Below, piece by piece: positions 8,486-19,785 of a stretch of DNA of 64,000 nucleotides. The notes under the pieces are model-generated. The model did not search any database, had not been told where the DNA came from, and saw only the letters and a program-made list of their open reading frames with translations. Location: contig MCGT01000039.1 in the NCBI GenBank assembly GCA_002104935.1, positions 1 to 64,000 on the forward strand. The letters run 5' to 3'. Position numbers and translations under genes: made by a program. Position 1 is the first letter of the stretch. The number at the start of each line of letters is the position of its first letter. Source of the stretch: Hesseltinella vesiculosa (taxonomy: Eukaryota; Mucoromycota; Mucoromycetes; Mucorales; Cunninghamellaceae).

Positions 8486-11400
8486 TCAAGCATCTTGTTG
8501 ACCCCAAACATACCACAAACGCTCACTCATTTTTTTGGTCCATCGGCGTCGAGGCAACGTTTCATTCTTGGTTGCTTCTTGGGCTAGAGCCTTGCCATCC
8601 TTTTCAGAGGAGATCTCATTCATGGCTGCCAGCAAACGATGGGGCGTTGGGTATGTTTTTGCCAAGGTCAAGGCTTTTTCCGCACTGACGCCACGGATCG
8701 TCATCAGCATTCGAATGTACAGGTCCCGCAGTGTCGACGTAGCATACTTGTGATTCAGTTGACCAAACATATCAAACGATACCAGGAACGTTGCCTCTTT
8801 CAAAGCCTGTTTCATGGCAATATAGCCATCCTTGGTAATCAAGCGGGCTGGGATTTCATGCAGCACCTTGCCCTAGCCAATCCACAACAAAAAAAAAAAA
8901 AAAATGAGGCAAAACCCGTTTTTTTTTTTAGGAAATTCAGCTGGTACCTTGAAAAACTGTTGTACCAACCCTGTGAGCCGCACCAGGTAGTCTATGGTAT
9001 CGTCCAAACTACTCGTTCGTTTCAAGTAAAACCGGTTGATGGCTTGGATAGAGGAGAGAGCTGACTGCACCGTTTGCCACGAATTTAGCATGATTGCTTC
9101 CTTGTTATAATCTTCCACCACGTAAAACACTTTGCGACTGGCACTTTTTTCAAGCCGGTTCTACAATGGATTTGAAAAAAAAAAAAAAAAAAATAGATGT
9201 AAGGAATCTTGCACTGGGGTCAGAAGCAGAGGTGTTTACCTTTTGTTCGTCAAAACGGCCGTCCTTGATACTAGACAACAGATCGTCCAGTCGTTTACGT
9301 TCAATGATATGATCCAAGTACAGCTCTTCCTGCGTTTGGCGATGGCGAGCCACCCACAGGACGTCGCCTAGGTCCAACGACCGGGTCACCACGTTGACAC
9401 CCTTTTCAGCCAGCCGTTCCTGAATGTAGACGCGGTTGGTCTTCATCTTGACTTCCCGGTTGTCCAGGACCATCAACACTTCATAATCCGAAGGCGACCA
9501 TGCACGCGCTTGTTGCTGGACTTGCTCGATCAGCTCGGGACAGACGGGTGAGATCGCCTGCGTGTTTGTCTCGATGGGCCCAGAGGTGTGCAAAGATGTT
9601 AGGTCCCACTGGGTGACGGAGGTTTGTGGGGCGGGAGAGCGGGTGGGCTGCGTGGACTCTAGCCGTTTTGGTGGTGAGGAAGGTACGCGGGACGGTGACG
9701 ACGGGAGACGGACTGGTTGAGAGGAGCTGAGACGAGTGAATGGTGAAGATGGGTATCGAGATGGTGAATCGGGATCAATAGCACGGCGGGGTGATGGGGA
9801 ATCGAGGATATAGATCGACACGCTACCTTGTGAGCCTTCGACAGGTGGCACGGCCGAGTCGTCGTCATCGTCTTTTTCCGAGAACAGATCCCATTCTTCT
9901 TCCAGCCGAGACTTGGTTTTGACCAGCGTGGTCGACGCTGCTGGTGCTGGTGCTGTTGGCATCAGGTCAGGCGTAGGTAAGCCGGGACAAATGGGGTCCA
10001 CATCATGTTCGAGGAGGTACGCCGTGCAATCACGATCATCCACAGCAAACAGGAGCTCGGCTTTGTCCTTGCTTGTCACCATGGCACCATCGTAACGGAT
10101 CTTGTACATTAGGCATCCTTTGTCGTCTACGGAGCACAAGAAATAAGTCGGGACAGTTTTTTTTTTTTTTTTTTTTTTTTTTTTGATCCAAGTCTTACCA
10201 TTGATTTGGACGGCGGCTTTGGAAACAAAGCGGACAGGCTCATCATCTGCATCCAAAAAGGTATAGCGAAAGCCTAGGCGTGGGGCGGATGCAGAGGAGG
10301 TTGGTGGGAGGGTGGATCTGGTGGGGGTCGCGGGCGGGGGTGACGGAGACAGAAGGGTGATGATGCCTTCGTTGCTGGGTGGTGCTGCTGTTGTATCGTG
10401 TCGGCCCAAACGCGTGAGATCGATACCTTCGTCGTCATCAAAAGTGTCGATCAGTGACTGCTGCGTGGCCAGGTCGTCGTCCGGCAAGGAGCCTGGCGAC
10501 GCAGCGGCGGATGAGTGCTGAGCCTGGTATTCACGTGTGAATTGAGCAGGGTCGGTGACATACAGACTGAGGTCAGCATTGTTGGAAGCGAGCTGCTGGT
10601 CCGACAGACGCACGGTGGTGGTGGTTCTCCTGCCTTGACGCTGGGTTGCAGGACTGCTCGCTGTCATTCGAGTGTTTGGGCGGGGCAATAGCATGGAGGC
10701 AGAAGGTCTTGTTTCGACTGGGCTGGAAGGCCCATACTGACTGGGATCCAGCACATAGAGGCTTAGGTCAACATCAGCGTTATTGTCGGCCCGCTGCTGC
10801 TCGTCAGACAAGCGTACGGTTGTCGTCCTGCGACCGTTGATGATGGTTGTCGTGGCTGCAGATGAGGCAAGCCGGGGGGATGGGTTGGGTAAAGGTCGAG
10901 AAGTGGCAGAAGAAGAGGGTGTCGAGGTTGGATGGTCACGTCTATATTGACCGGGATCCAAGACATAGAGACTGAGATCAACCGGCTCGCCGTGAGAAGG
11001 CTGCCGCTGGTCGGACAGTCGCACAGTGGTGGTTCTTCGCCCGCTGATGATGGTCGCAGAGGAGGCAGGAGCGATGGGGTCTGGGTTTCCAAGCTGATGG
11101 GCACTCTCTGTGAGAGGTGTGGCTGGAGAAGGGGACGACGAATCATCAGGGAATAGATTGGACAAAGCCGGGTGCGCTGAGGAGGAGGATGCGGACTGGG
11201 TATCGGGAGGTCGTAAGGAAGTGGGATTGTCACCAGCAAGTCGTAGGTGCTGCGCCATCGTGAGGCCAGCCTCGGTGAGATAGAAACGAGGAGGAGTGCC
11301 ACGTTGCCAGACCAGACCTTTTTCCTTGAGGTTCCTGACGCTAGACCAGGCTGTGTAGTTGTTGCCGGGCTGGTCAGGCATGTCAAATGAGCTGTCGCAA

Positions 11401-12047
11401 TAGCATTGGCCATGGCGGATGATGTCTTCTTTGACACCATAGTCAAAGCCGCTGTCCTTGAAGTCTAGCAGACATCGTAGAATGGCATAGGGTCCGCTGC
11501 GGTACCTTGGCACGTATGGTCTGCTGTTGACTCGCCGTCGCTGAGGTGGCCGGCTGCTGCTCGTACTGGTGCTAGGGGTGTCAGAGACCACGGAGCTCAT
11601 TGAACTTTCACCCCTGGTGTCATTGCCCGTGGGTCTCCCTCGTTTTCGGATGGCTAGATTAGGAGAAAAAAAAAAAAAAAAAAAGAACAATGAGATCAGA
11701 TCGTGTATGGGGTGTCTTTACGTTTTTGTCGAACAGGTAAAGGCAGGCCATTGGCCTGACAGTGTTCAATCATCTTTTTTTCCAGGCGAGAAGCTAATGC
11801 AGGACCAATGCCGTTGAGTTGTTGTGCCTCATGTGGATGGCGGAAAGGGGTTGGACAAGTTCTGAGTGATTCATAAGCCTACAAAACCGATTTGAATCAA
11901 AAAGCATGTTTGAATCCAATAAAAAGGGTGCTTTTTTTTTACCTTTTTATATGTATAAAACGCTTTTGCTTGCATAGCCCTGGCTTCATTCATCCATTCT
12001 TCCATCCATGCTAAAAGCAGCGGATTGCCACAATCTGGAAGTGGCAT
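8486..12047 (-). CDS. MUS81: MUS81 crossover-junction endonuclease subunit
   Basis: Mus81 partners Eme1/Mms4 to cut branched DNA at stalled forks and recombination intermediates in the nucleus. Six exons fit in frame (12047-11943, 11878-11722, 11653-10199, 10126-9240, 9160-8948, 8872-8486), giving about 1067 residues. The N-terminus carries the first helix-hairpin-helix (LNGIGPALASRLE). A winged-helix region follows (WSSVRNLKEKGLVW, FYLTEAGL). The ERCC4 nuclease domain has LDLGDVLWVAR and the catalytic IIERKRLDDL. The C-terminal HhH2 includes LMTIRGVSAEKAL. Typical fungal Mus81 is about 550-700 residues; the excess lies in a disordered linker containing three copies of a TTVRLSD...DLSLYV.DP.Q module. 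The intron at 10198-10127 contains a T run of about 28 bases. Confidence 0.92.
10530..11050 (-). repeat. Threefold internal repeat inside MUS81 linker
   Basis: On the minus strand three consecutive modules encode G/QGRRTTTVRLSD.Q, a 10-13 residue spacer, then DLSLYVLDPGQY, DLSLYVLDPSQY and DLSLYVTDPAQF. They lie near 11050-10930, 10850-10735 and 10640-10530. A weaker fourth relative, VSIYILDSPSP, occurs near 9825. Conservation of both halves while the spacers differ suggests a short linear binding motif duplicated within the linker. Confidence 0.75.
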
Positions 12048-12204
12048 GACAATCCGAAATGCAAAGGGTAAGGAAAAGAAAAAAAAAAAGAAAAAAAAAA
12101 AACGAAGCAAGACGCGGGAACACCGCATTTTGGCACCCAAAAAAAATGCTGTGCCTCTCTCACTTCATCACCATCTTTTTATTATTTTTACAAAGAATAA
12201 AGCA

Positions 12205-13477
12205 CTACATGGATTCATAACGTTCCAAGGCAACAGCCAGTTGATTCTTGTAGTCAACAATAGATTCTTGAATAAAAGTTTGAATGAATTCGTCAGGCAC
12301 CTTGCAAGAAGCTACAGGCGAGCCAAAGAAAAAAAGTGAGAAGCTCTGTTGCTGGCAGGGACGGATGACGAGACTTACGGTAGCTCTGAGGGCGCTCATG
12401 CACTTGAATACCATCGGGCAAAGCAACTAGAGTCTGTCCCACACGAGTTTCGTCTTCGATAGCCAGCATAAAGGCCTCCACGACTGTTTCCATCTTGGTG
12501 CGAGGGGAGTTGGCCACCAGCTTTTCAATAGGGTCAATGTCTTGAGTGTCTCGGTGAAGGTTGTGGAGCAATTTGGTTTCCACCCAGTAAGGACAAACGG
12601 CATTGCAGCGCACGCCACATACCACCTTTAACAAATCCAATGACCGCGTATAACCCACCACCGCATGCTTACTTGCTGTGTAAGGAGCCACGTGCCTACC
12701 AAGCATGAAAAAAAATCATCAAGCCTCATACTACCTTTTTTCTTCTTCTTGGGCGTACGGAATGTTGGCAAACAAGCCGGCAATGGAGGCAGTGTTGACA
12801 ATGACACCGCCGCCTCGTTTGGCCAATGCCAAGGTGGCTACCTTTGTACCCTTGATCACGGATGTAACATTGATGTCCATCATTTTCGAGTCACGCTCAT
12901 CTTTGGAAAAAGTCAGTCAGTCCAGTCCCGCCCTGTTCTATTTTTTTTTTTTTTTTTTACCGTCAAAATCGCCAAACAGGTTGTTTGCGCCGCCGATGAT
13001 ACCAGCATTCAACACGACAATCTTTCAAAAATGAATGCTTGAGCACCGCCTATTTTTTTTGGAAGTACCCTGTTCACTTACATCCACCCCACCAAATTCT
13101 TTTTCGGCAAGCTTAAACAGAGCCACATTATCGCTGTATTTCGTGACGTCTGTGTGCAAATACACGGCCCGATTTCCCTCACTGCAGCCCCACATAAAAG
13201 AAAAGAGGTGAGCCCGTTGCATTCAACAAGTAACTATGAGTTTACGCATTGTAAGAGGCAATGACAGATTCGCCTAAATCCAACAAGACGATAGTGAGCT
13301 ATTTACGTCTTTATCAAAATCGACGCAGGCGCCTTTTTTACCGTCCTTGTCCAAAATATCACCAATGACCACCTTGCAGCCTTTGCTAACCAGAGCATCA
13401 GCCACTTCCTTGCCAATACCACGAGAAGCGCCCGTCAGCACAGCCACCTTTCCTTGCAGTTTATTGTCGTTTGTCAT
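12205..13477 (-). CDS. Short-chain dehydrogenase/reductase 1 (15-hydroxyprostaglandin dehydrogenase-like)
   Basis: A classical SDR oxidoreductase using NAD(P) on an alcohol or ketone substrate, which cannot be named from sequence. Seven exons join in frame (13477-13342, 13273-13246, 13181-13082, 13021-12961, 12900-12759, 12695-12379, 12311-12205) for 296 residues. The cofactor motif is TGASRGIG, followed by VVIGDILDKDG, where the acidic residue after the second strand favours NAD(H). Then come LNAGIIGG, the catalytic serine in NTASIAGL, and Tyr/Lys in YTASKHAVVG. The C-terminus ends ELAVALERYESM-like, closely matching the neighbouring paralogue. The start follows TGTTCAGCAATAAAT and has no better upstream ATG. 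It is a tandem duplicate of the gene at 14460-15999. Confidence 0.88.
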
Positions 13478-14459
13478 ATTTATTGCTGAACAGAAAAAAA
13501 AAAAAGTGAGAAAGGAAAAGGAAAAATTAGATCCTGGTCCAGGAACTCCGTTTAGGGAAAAAAAAAAAAAAAGGGCCAAAAAGTAACCCCGCCCTCTAAT
13601 TAAGGTTGGCGCAGTGGTGTGTGAGACTATCTCGGATGTGGGCTACTCCCACTCTCTAATCGTTATTCTCACACCCTTTGGGCACTTTGGGGACGTGCGC
13701 AATGGTTTTGCCGCGGCGACGCCGGGAGAAGCATGATATTTTTTTTCAGCATCACTGACTTTTTTTTCCCTAGGCTCAGCCTTTCTCAGGATGACGGAGC
13801 TCGGCGCGCTTATACTTCACTCTCGTTTCAATCTTGTTGGTATGTGGATTTTGTCAACATGTTGCTTTTTTGGCGCCAGTGCAGGGGCTCATCAGACGGT
13901 ATCAGATTTTTTGTCGTTGTTGTCCTCGCGCTTGATTCGAGCAGGTCACGCACATCACTTTTGAGTAAGTGGAACAATTCGAAAATTTCTATGCGGGCAG
14001 ATACTCGTGATATTGAAAAAACCAAGTCGATCGGTAATGGCCGCGCAGCCAACTTGCCTTTTGACAACGCCAGATCCTCAGCCAACAAAAGAGCCATTTC
14101 CCCCATGGGACCCCCAGGCGAAGTGACGAAAACTTAACCACCACCAAATTTTTCACACACGCTATTCATGATGATATAAGACCATAGTCGAACACGCTGG
14201 CCACTGGATCACTGTGGCGATGGGCCAGGACATGACTATCACTGCCGGCAGGGCGAGAGACATAGACAGCCTTCCGAAGGGCTAGACTACCTTGGCTCCA
14301 AGCTCTGAAGGCTTCACGTACCTGATCAGCATTATTTTTGCTTAAAACAATATGCTATGGTCATGAACCCAAGGCTGACAAGTCGCTGTTCCTGGCATCA
14401 AGAACACGCGCCAGGTTATTTTTTATTTAAATCGGATGAGCCCTTTTTGCGTCATTTGT
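13478..14459. other. Intergenic region between the two dehydrogenase genes
   Basis: About 1 kb separates the paralogues. It holds A/T homopolymers near 13495 and 13560. A minus-strand open frame of 92 codons (13828-14106) and a fragment reading VREAFRAWSQGSLALRKAV on the minus strand near 14320-14270 were seen. Neither is recognised, nor do they join into an obvious gene. They may be a gene remnant. Nothing firmer is seen. Confidence 0.4.
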
Positions 14460-15999
14460 TTATTCCTTCATGGATTCGTATTCACGCAAAGCTACCGCAA
14501 GTTCATGCTTGTACCTCGCGACCATTTCCGGTCCGTAAGCATCGACAGCCAGGAGAGTTACTTCGTCCATCATTGATTCTATATCAAAAGTGAAAAAAAA
14601 AAAAAAGCGAGTCACCACGGTGAGCTAAGACACAAAAAAACCAACCCTGAGAAGTCATTGGCTTACCAAACATTGCCGTTTGTGGATGGTCTTTCACGCC
14701 ATCTGGCATGACCAACAGTGTGGCTCCTTGTATTCAAACCATGACATGAGCCTGTGTTGGAGCAAATCGCGTAGAAAAGGAGAGGAGAGGGGACTTACCG
14801 GATTTGGTCTCGTCCTGCACGCACTGGTCCACGGCTTCAATCAGCGTCTTCATGGATGCCCGAGGCAACACATCCACCACCTTCCAATAAGGCTCCTCGC
14901 CACGCTTACCAAAATCTGCCAACAGCTCCGTGTCTGAAGGAAATTGGGGAAAGGAGGACTGAGCCCTTTATGCATTTGCGTCTAACTTACCGATCCATGC
15001 AGGGCAAACTATACGAAAACAGTAGATGCGTCAGTAAAGCCGTCAACCCTTTTTTTTTTTTGCCTACGTACTCGCATTGATCCTGACGTTACACACCTAG
15101 AGAATGAAGAGAAACGGTCGTAGAAACGGTGGACCTCTCTTTACTCCTCACTTACAGCCGGCATGTAATTCAGCGATCGCACCCAACCAACAACGCCATG
15201 TTTGGCAGCATTGTACACGCTGAATGGCCTGTATAAAAATGGAAAAAGATCAGCTTGTGCCGTTTTTGTGGAGCCCAGCCGCTGCGACTCACGGGGGCGT
15301 CATGAAGCTGCACACCGAAGCAGTCACCACAATGGACCCACCATGGGCAGCCATGTGTAATAAAGCGACCTTGGTTCCTGTGAGAAATGTTTGAAATATG
15401 CCCTTCCCGACCATAGTTGTCCTTGGCTTACCTTTGACCACGGCCGTCAGGTCGACGTCGATCAGTCGATTTTCGCGGTCGTCTGCAAAAAAAAAAAAAA
15501 AAAAAAAAATACAGAGGGATTGAGCCCATATGCTTGCTTGGTTTCATTGAAAGGAAGGAGCCATACCGTCCAAAGGAGCAAAGATAGTGTTACATGTGTT
15601 GCCTATGCCGGCATTTAAGAATGCGAACTGGAGCGAAAAATAGAGTCAGCAGCGCGATTTTTTTTTTTTTTTTTTAGTTGGCAGAGCTTACGTCGACATG
15701 ACCAAACGCCTTGTCAGCAGCACAGAACAAGCGAATGTTATCTTTGTAATGTCGTACATCACAATGCACATACAACGCTACTTTTTTCCCTGCCCTTAAA
15801 TAAAAAGACGGCAAGTGAGAAGGCGTCGGCCAGGGTGTCACACTCTTTACTCTTCATTCATTTCATCCACAACAGCTTTGCCTTGATTGTCTTGAATGTC
15901 ACCAATGACAACATTTGCACCTCGCTGTCGATAGCTTTGAGCTACAGCCTTGCCAATTCCGTTAGCACCACCTGTTATCAAGACTGTTTTGCCGAGCAT
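14460..15999 (-). CDS. Short-chain dehydrogenase/reductase 2 (15-hydroxyprostaglandin dehydrogenase-like)
   Basis: A paralogue of the adjacent dehydrogenase, split into about eleven small exons. The start at 15999 gives MLGKTVLITGGANGIGKAV, with the TGxxxGIG cofactor motif, followed by ANVVIGDIQDNQGK. Further exons encode VHCDVRHYKDN, FLNAGIGN, the catalytic serine region IVVTASVCSF and Tyr/Lys in YNAAKHGVVGWVRSLN, then VRINAVCPAW. The last exon ends HELAVALREYESMKE before TAA at 14460. The motif set is complete, so the enzyme should be active; the substrate is unknown. Exon borders are approximate except the first and last. The intron count is high even beside its paralogue, and several introns carry pure T or A runs (15483-15507, 15660-15675). 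Confidence 0.82.
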
Positions 16000-16451
16000 G
16001 AGAAAAAAAAAAAAAAAGTGGAGAGAGATAGAACGCGAATCGGTTATTCAATTTTCTCTGGCTTTTATGTTTTTGGAAACGCCATTTTTTTTATAATTCA
16101 TGACGTGGGTAATGGATTCAGCCCTCTTGTCCTACTATTTGTCCACGGGACGTTAGCATCTCGGTTGACATGCAAAATACAAGTCATCAGAAAGCCGAGG
16201 AACGGTAAAAAGCTCCGTCTCTCTGCCAACTCGTGTTGAACGGCTGCACTGCATGCAATGGTCAGGAATCGACAGTCCTGACCGAAAGTTGACGTTGACC
16301 ACCAACTTCTTTTGAAATATTCCTCTTCCCTCCTGCTTTAGTCTACAAAAAGCCCCCGCCTCTTCTGTTCTTCTTAGTCCATAAAATATCTGATAAATCG
16401 CCTCAATCATGGTTTTTGAAAAAAAAAAAAAAAGAAAAAGAAATCAGGTAC

Positions 16452-16600
16452 AGCCCTGCACTTTTGAGTGATCAAATTGATCTGATATTTTGTAATGGGA
16501 ATGAAAATGCATGAATCTGAAAATATCAGGTCGATTGGTGAAGGCTGCCCTGCAACGTTTGATCCGTTTCGTTCTGACACCGCCGATTCCCCGATGCCCT
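16452..16600 (+). repeat. Dispersed ~240-bp repeat family, copy B (partial)
   Basis: This copy matches the first two thirds of the family: CCTGCACTTTTGAGTGAT, AATGCATGAAT, ATATCAGGTCGATTGGTGAAGG, GCAACGTTTGATCCGTTTCG. The similarity stops near CGCCGATTCC. The 3' part (GGGACCCC block and CAAAAATC end) is absent or too diverged to see. It is nearest to copy D in the GAGTGAT region. Confidence 0.6.
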
Positions 16601-18035
16601 GCTCCTGGCTTGAAAACGTAAGATAAGAGGAAAAAAACGACCTATCGAACCATTTCGGTGTCTTCCTTGATAAAAGGAAATAGACGAAGAAAATAAAGAA
16701 AAGAGAGAAAAGTAAGAGAGAGACCAAATGAAGGATGCGGGGTTTGGGCCGTGGAATTTCCTAGTGATGCCAACGCTTTGAGTTAACGAACAAATCGGAC
16801 GGACGTCGCATAGATTGCACTTGCATGCCTTTGAAGCAGTTTAAAGACGTGCCCCCCCCCCCTCCTGTAATTGTAGAGGTCCAACGAAAGGTAGATCTCG
16901 CATTAATGGGCCGTGCCATCCGAAGCGATTCCTATTTTGGTGGATCAAACTGGCTGACGGCGACCCTTGCTTAACGCATGGGAGCATCTCTTGGGCAATA
17001 GGCATCCGCAGTTGTACAAATACTGCCAAATACATATATGGAGCAAGAACCGTCCATGGCCCCCATGATTGCGCTTTCGTATGCGTGTTCATTGTGCAGT
17101 AACAGGGCATCATGAATACTACGAAGACAGATCGATTCACTGAATGGACGAGGTGGCACTGAACGCCTTCCATGCAGAGGTCGTTGAAACGAAAGGAAAT
17201 GGCAGAGTAAATGATGCTGCCATGGAGTGAAGTCACCATTTGGCAAGATTATCCGCCATTCTGAAGTATCAAAAGAAAAAGGTCTGAGCAAATGCGGAAG
17301 ACGCGGTGCGGTTTGACGAAAACTTCAAACGACGAAAATGCCCTCGAAAGAATCTGTAGCAGCCCCAATTGGAGATCGTTTATTTGCTCAGTCCCAAAGA
17401 GCCAATTCAGTCGGTCGTTTTTTGGGCACAAGCATGCGATGATGGGTCTTTCAAGGCCGTTGTGGGAGATACAGCTCCCACATCACTCTGCAAGCAGCTT
17501 TCTCCAAAAACTAGCTGTAAAGAGCTACCTGATCATCACGGTGTCCTCTCTATTTAGTCACCCTATACCCCAATAATCACCCTCCTCTCATCTATTGTTT
17601 TTGCATTTTCATCCTTTTCAACAAGCTTGAGTATGCAATGACAGCCACTGGCTGCCTCTAGATTTTTTTTCCCATTTTTCTCACGCTAACAAAAAAAAAC
17701 ACGGCGTGAATTATAGCACTGGTTTGCCCTTCCTTCCTGTATTGAATGAAAAACCTTACAGCAGACTTGAAAAAAAACGTGCTTGATCCGTTGGATGCGC
17801 TGGAAAAAATTAGCGGAGGCTTGGCTCCGCTTGCGGTTACTTGCAGGGGAGGTCAAGAAAGAAAGAAGCGTCATCAAGCGTTGGGATCCAACAAGGAAAA
17901 GGTGGAGTCGTGTTGGCTTTTGCTTGGTGAGGTAGGAATGGCAAAAAATTACGTCAATTTCTGCTTGACTGATCTCACTAATGACAAATCAAGGCATCAT
18001 AATATTCATTGATAAGCAGGAGAAGAGGGGTTCGT

Positions 18036-18061
18036 CCAATGAGAAACTGATCCCAGCCAAT
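18036..18061 (+). promoter_or_regulatory. Paired CCAAT boxes upstream of CYS3
   Basis: Two CCAAT pentamers 21 bp apart (18036 and 18057) lie about 150-175 bp upstream of the CYS3 start codon. CCAAT boxes bind the Hap/NF-Y complex in fungi, so they are plausible activator sites; function is inferred from position only. Confidence 0.35.
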
Positions 18062-18212
18062 GGGAATGGTGCCAAATGAGGCAAGGCTGAACTTGGCCAG
18101 CCACGTTCAAATTGGTTTAAAAAAATCATTTTGGGACCTTTTTCCCGTTTTCCTTTTTTTTTCTTCATTGTTTTTTTTTTTCATCACATTCCCCTTTTAG
18201 AAAATATACAAC

Positions 18213-19587
18213 ATGGCTCCTACTCAACCTTCATCTGGCTTTGGTACTCGTGCTATTCATGCCGGTCAAAACCCTGATCCTGTCACTGGCGCTGTTATTC
18301 CTCCTGTGTCGTTGTCGACGACTTTCAAGCAATCAGCTGCGGGTGTTCATTCGGTAAGTTAGTTTCCCACGGAGGGTGAGAAAATTTTTTCAAGAAGGTT
18401 GTTCCTGAATTTTATTTTTGTTATTTGAACATGGCAGGGTTATGATTACTCACGATCTGGCAATCCTACCCGTCACAACTTTGAAACGGCTGTGGCTGCT
18501 TTGGAAGGTGGTAAATATGGTCTGGCCTTCGCCTCTGGCTCGTCCGTCACTGCCACTATTTTGAACTCTCTGCACACCGGCTCCCACTTGATCTCGGTCA
18601 ACGATGTCTATGGCGGTACCTACCGTTACTTTACCCGCGTTGCTGTGAACAACGGCGTCGAAGCCACCTTTGTGGATCTGGACAATGCTGACAACATCAA
18701 GCCTCACTTCCGTGAAAACACAAAGGTAAGGAGAAAAGGGGGATGCAAAGCATGCTGACGAGGCTTGCTTTTTTTATAGCTTGTATGGCTCGAAACCCCT
18801 ACCAACCCCACCTTGCGCATTGTTGATATCCAAGCCGTTGCTAAGCATGCCCATGCCCATGGTGCTTTGTTGGTGGTGGACAACACCTTCATGAGCCCTT
18901 ATTTCCAAAACCCCTTGGCTCTCGGTGCTGACGTGGTTGTGCACTCAGTCACCAAATATATCAACGGTCACTCGGATGTCGTCATGGGTGTGGCTGTGAC
19001 CAACAACAAGGAAGTCTATGAACAATTGCAATTCTTGCAAAACTCCATTGGTGCCGTGCCCTCGGCCTTTGACTCTTACTTGGCTCGCCGTGGTCTCATG
19101 ACCTTGGAAGTCCGTATGCAGCGTCACGCTGAAAACGCCATGCAAGTTGCCAAGTTTTTGGAAACTCACCCTCAAGTTGAAGAAGTCATTTACCCCGGTC
19201 TGCCCTCGCACCCCAACCACGAACTGGCCAAGCGTCAACAACACGGTTTCGGTGGTATGGTCTCCTTCCGTCTCCGCGGTACCTTGGATAACGTCAATGT
19301 GTTCCTTGGTCAATTGCAATATATCACTTTGGCTGAATCTTTGGGTGGTGTTGGTAAGTGCATCTAAAAAAAAAGGGTTGGTTGGCGACGCTTCAGGAGA
19401 TTGACCTTGATCATTTCTATTAGAATCCTTGATTGAAGCCCCTGCCGTGATGACCCACGCCTCTGTGTCTGCTGAAGACCGTGCCAAGTTGGGCATCTCC
19501 GACACCTTGGTGCGTATGTCGGTTGGTATTGAAAACGTTGATGACTTGGTGCAAGATATCACTGCTGCTTTGGAAAAAGCCTACTAG
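18213..19587 (+). CDS. CYS3: Cystathionine gamma-lyase
   Basis: A PLP enzyme of reverse transsulfuration, cleaving cystathionine to cysteine, 2-oxobutyrate and ammonia in the cytosol. Four exons (18213-18353, 18438-18725, 18780-19353, 19424-19587) give 388 residues, matching the usual length. Family motifs include FGTRAIHAG, YDYSRSGNPTR, FASGSSVTAT, WLETPTNPTLRI, VVDNTFMSPYFQNPL and the PLP lysine in HSVTKYINGHSDVVMG. SLGGVESLIEAPAVMTHAS crosses the last junction, and the C-terminus reads RMSVGIENVDDLVQDI. Cystathionine gamma-synthase and methionine gamma-lyase are close relatives, but length and motif details favour the lyase. The sequence is strongly codon-biased (TTG Leu, ACC, GTC), suggesting high expression. 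CCAAT boxes lie in the promoter. Confidence 0.93.
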
Positions 19588-19785
19588 GTAGATTTTTGTC
19601 TTTTTTTTTTTTTTTTGCTGTAGATTACCCTTCTCATTGAACTGTTTCATTCCTTTCCTTTCTATCATCCATTAAATCTGTTTCATCCTCCTTTTTTTTT
19701 TCGCTGTACGTTAGGCGCCAATACCGGGTGGGTATCTGGGTCATCGTGTGGAGTTTTATTTTCCTTGGAATATCCTTCAAAAGGC

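Larger units (their letters stand above)
16000..18212. other. Intergenic region upstream of CYS3
   Basis: About 2.2 kb without a recognised gene. It contains a partial dispersed-repeat copy at 16452-16600. Several 60-130 codon open frames on both strands between 16840 and 18012 show no recognisable domain and do not assemble into exons. The last ~250 bp before 18213 look like a promoter, with CCAAT boxes and T-rich initiator DNA. Confidence 0.5.

Noticed and set aside
11871..12140. Start of MUS81 upstream of 12047 in the same frame
   Set aside because: The extra residues are translated poly-T (FFFFFFF) and unlike any Mus81 N-terminus; ATG 12047 begins a good first exon.
13600..13690. Possible tRNA or small RNA near GGTTGGCGCAGTGG
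   Set aside because: It has some tRNA-like D-arm text, but no T arm (GTTCGA) or complementary acceptor stem could be found.
18945..19562. 205-codon minus-strand frame over CYS3 exon 3
   Set aside because: Opposite-strand shadow of a strongly biased, highly conserved coding exon.
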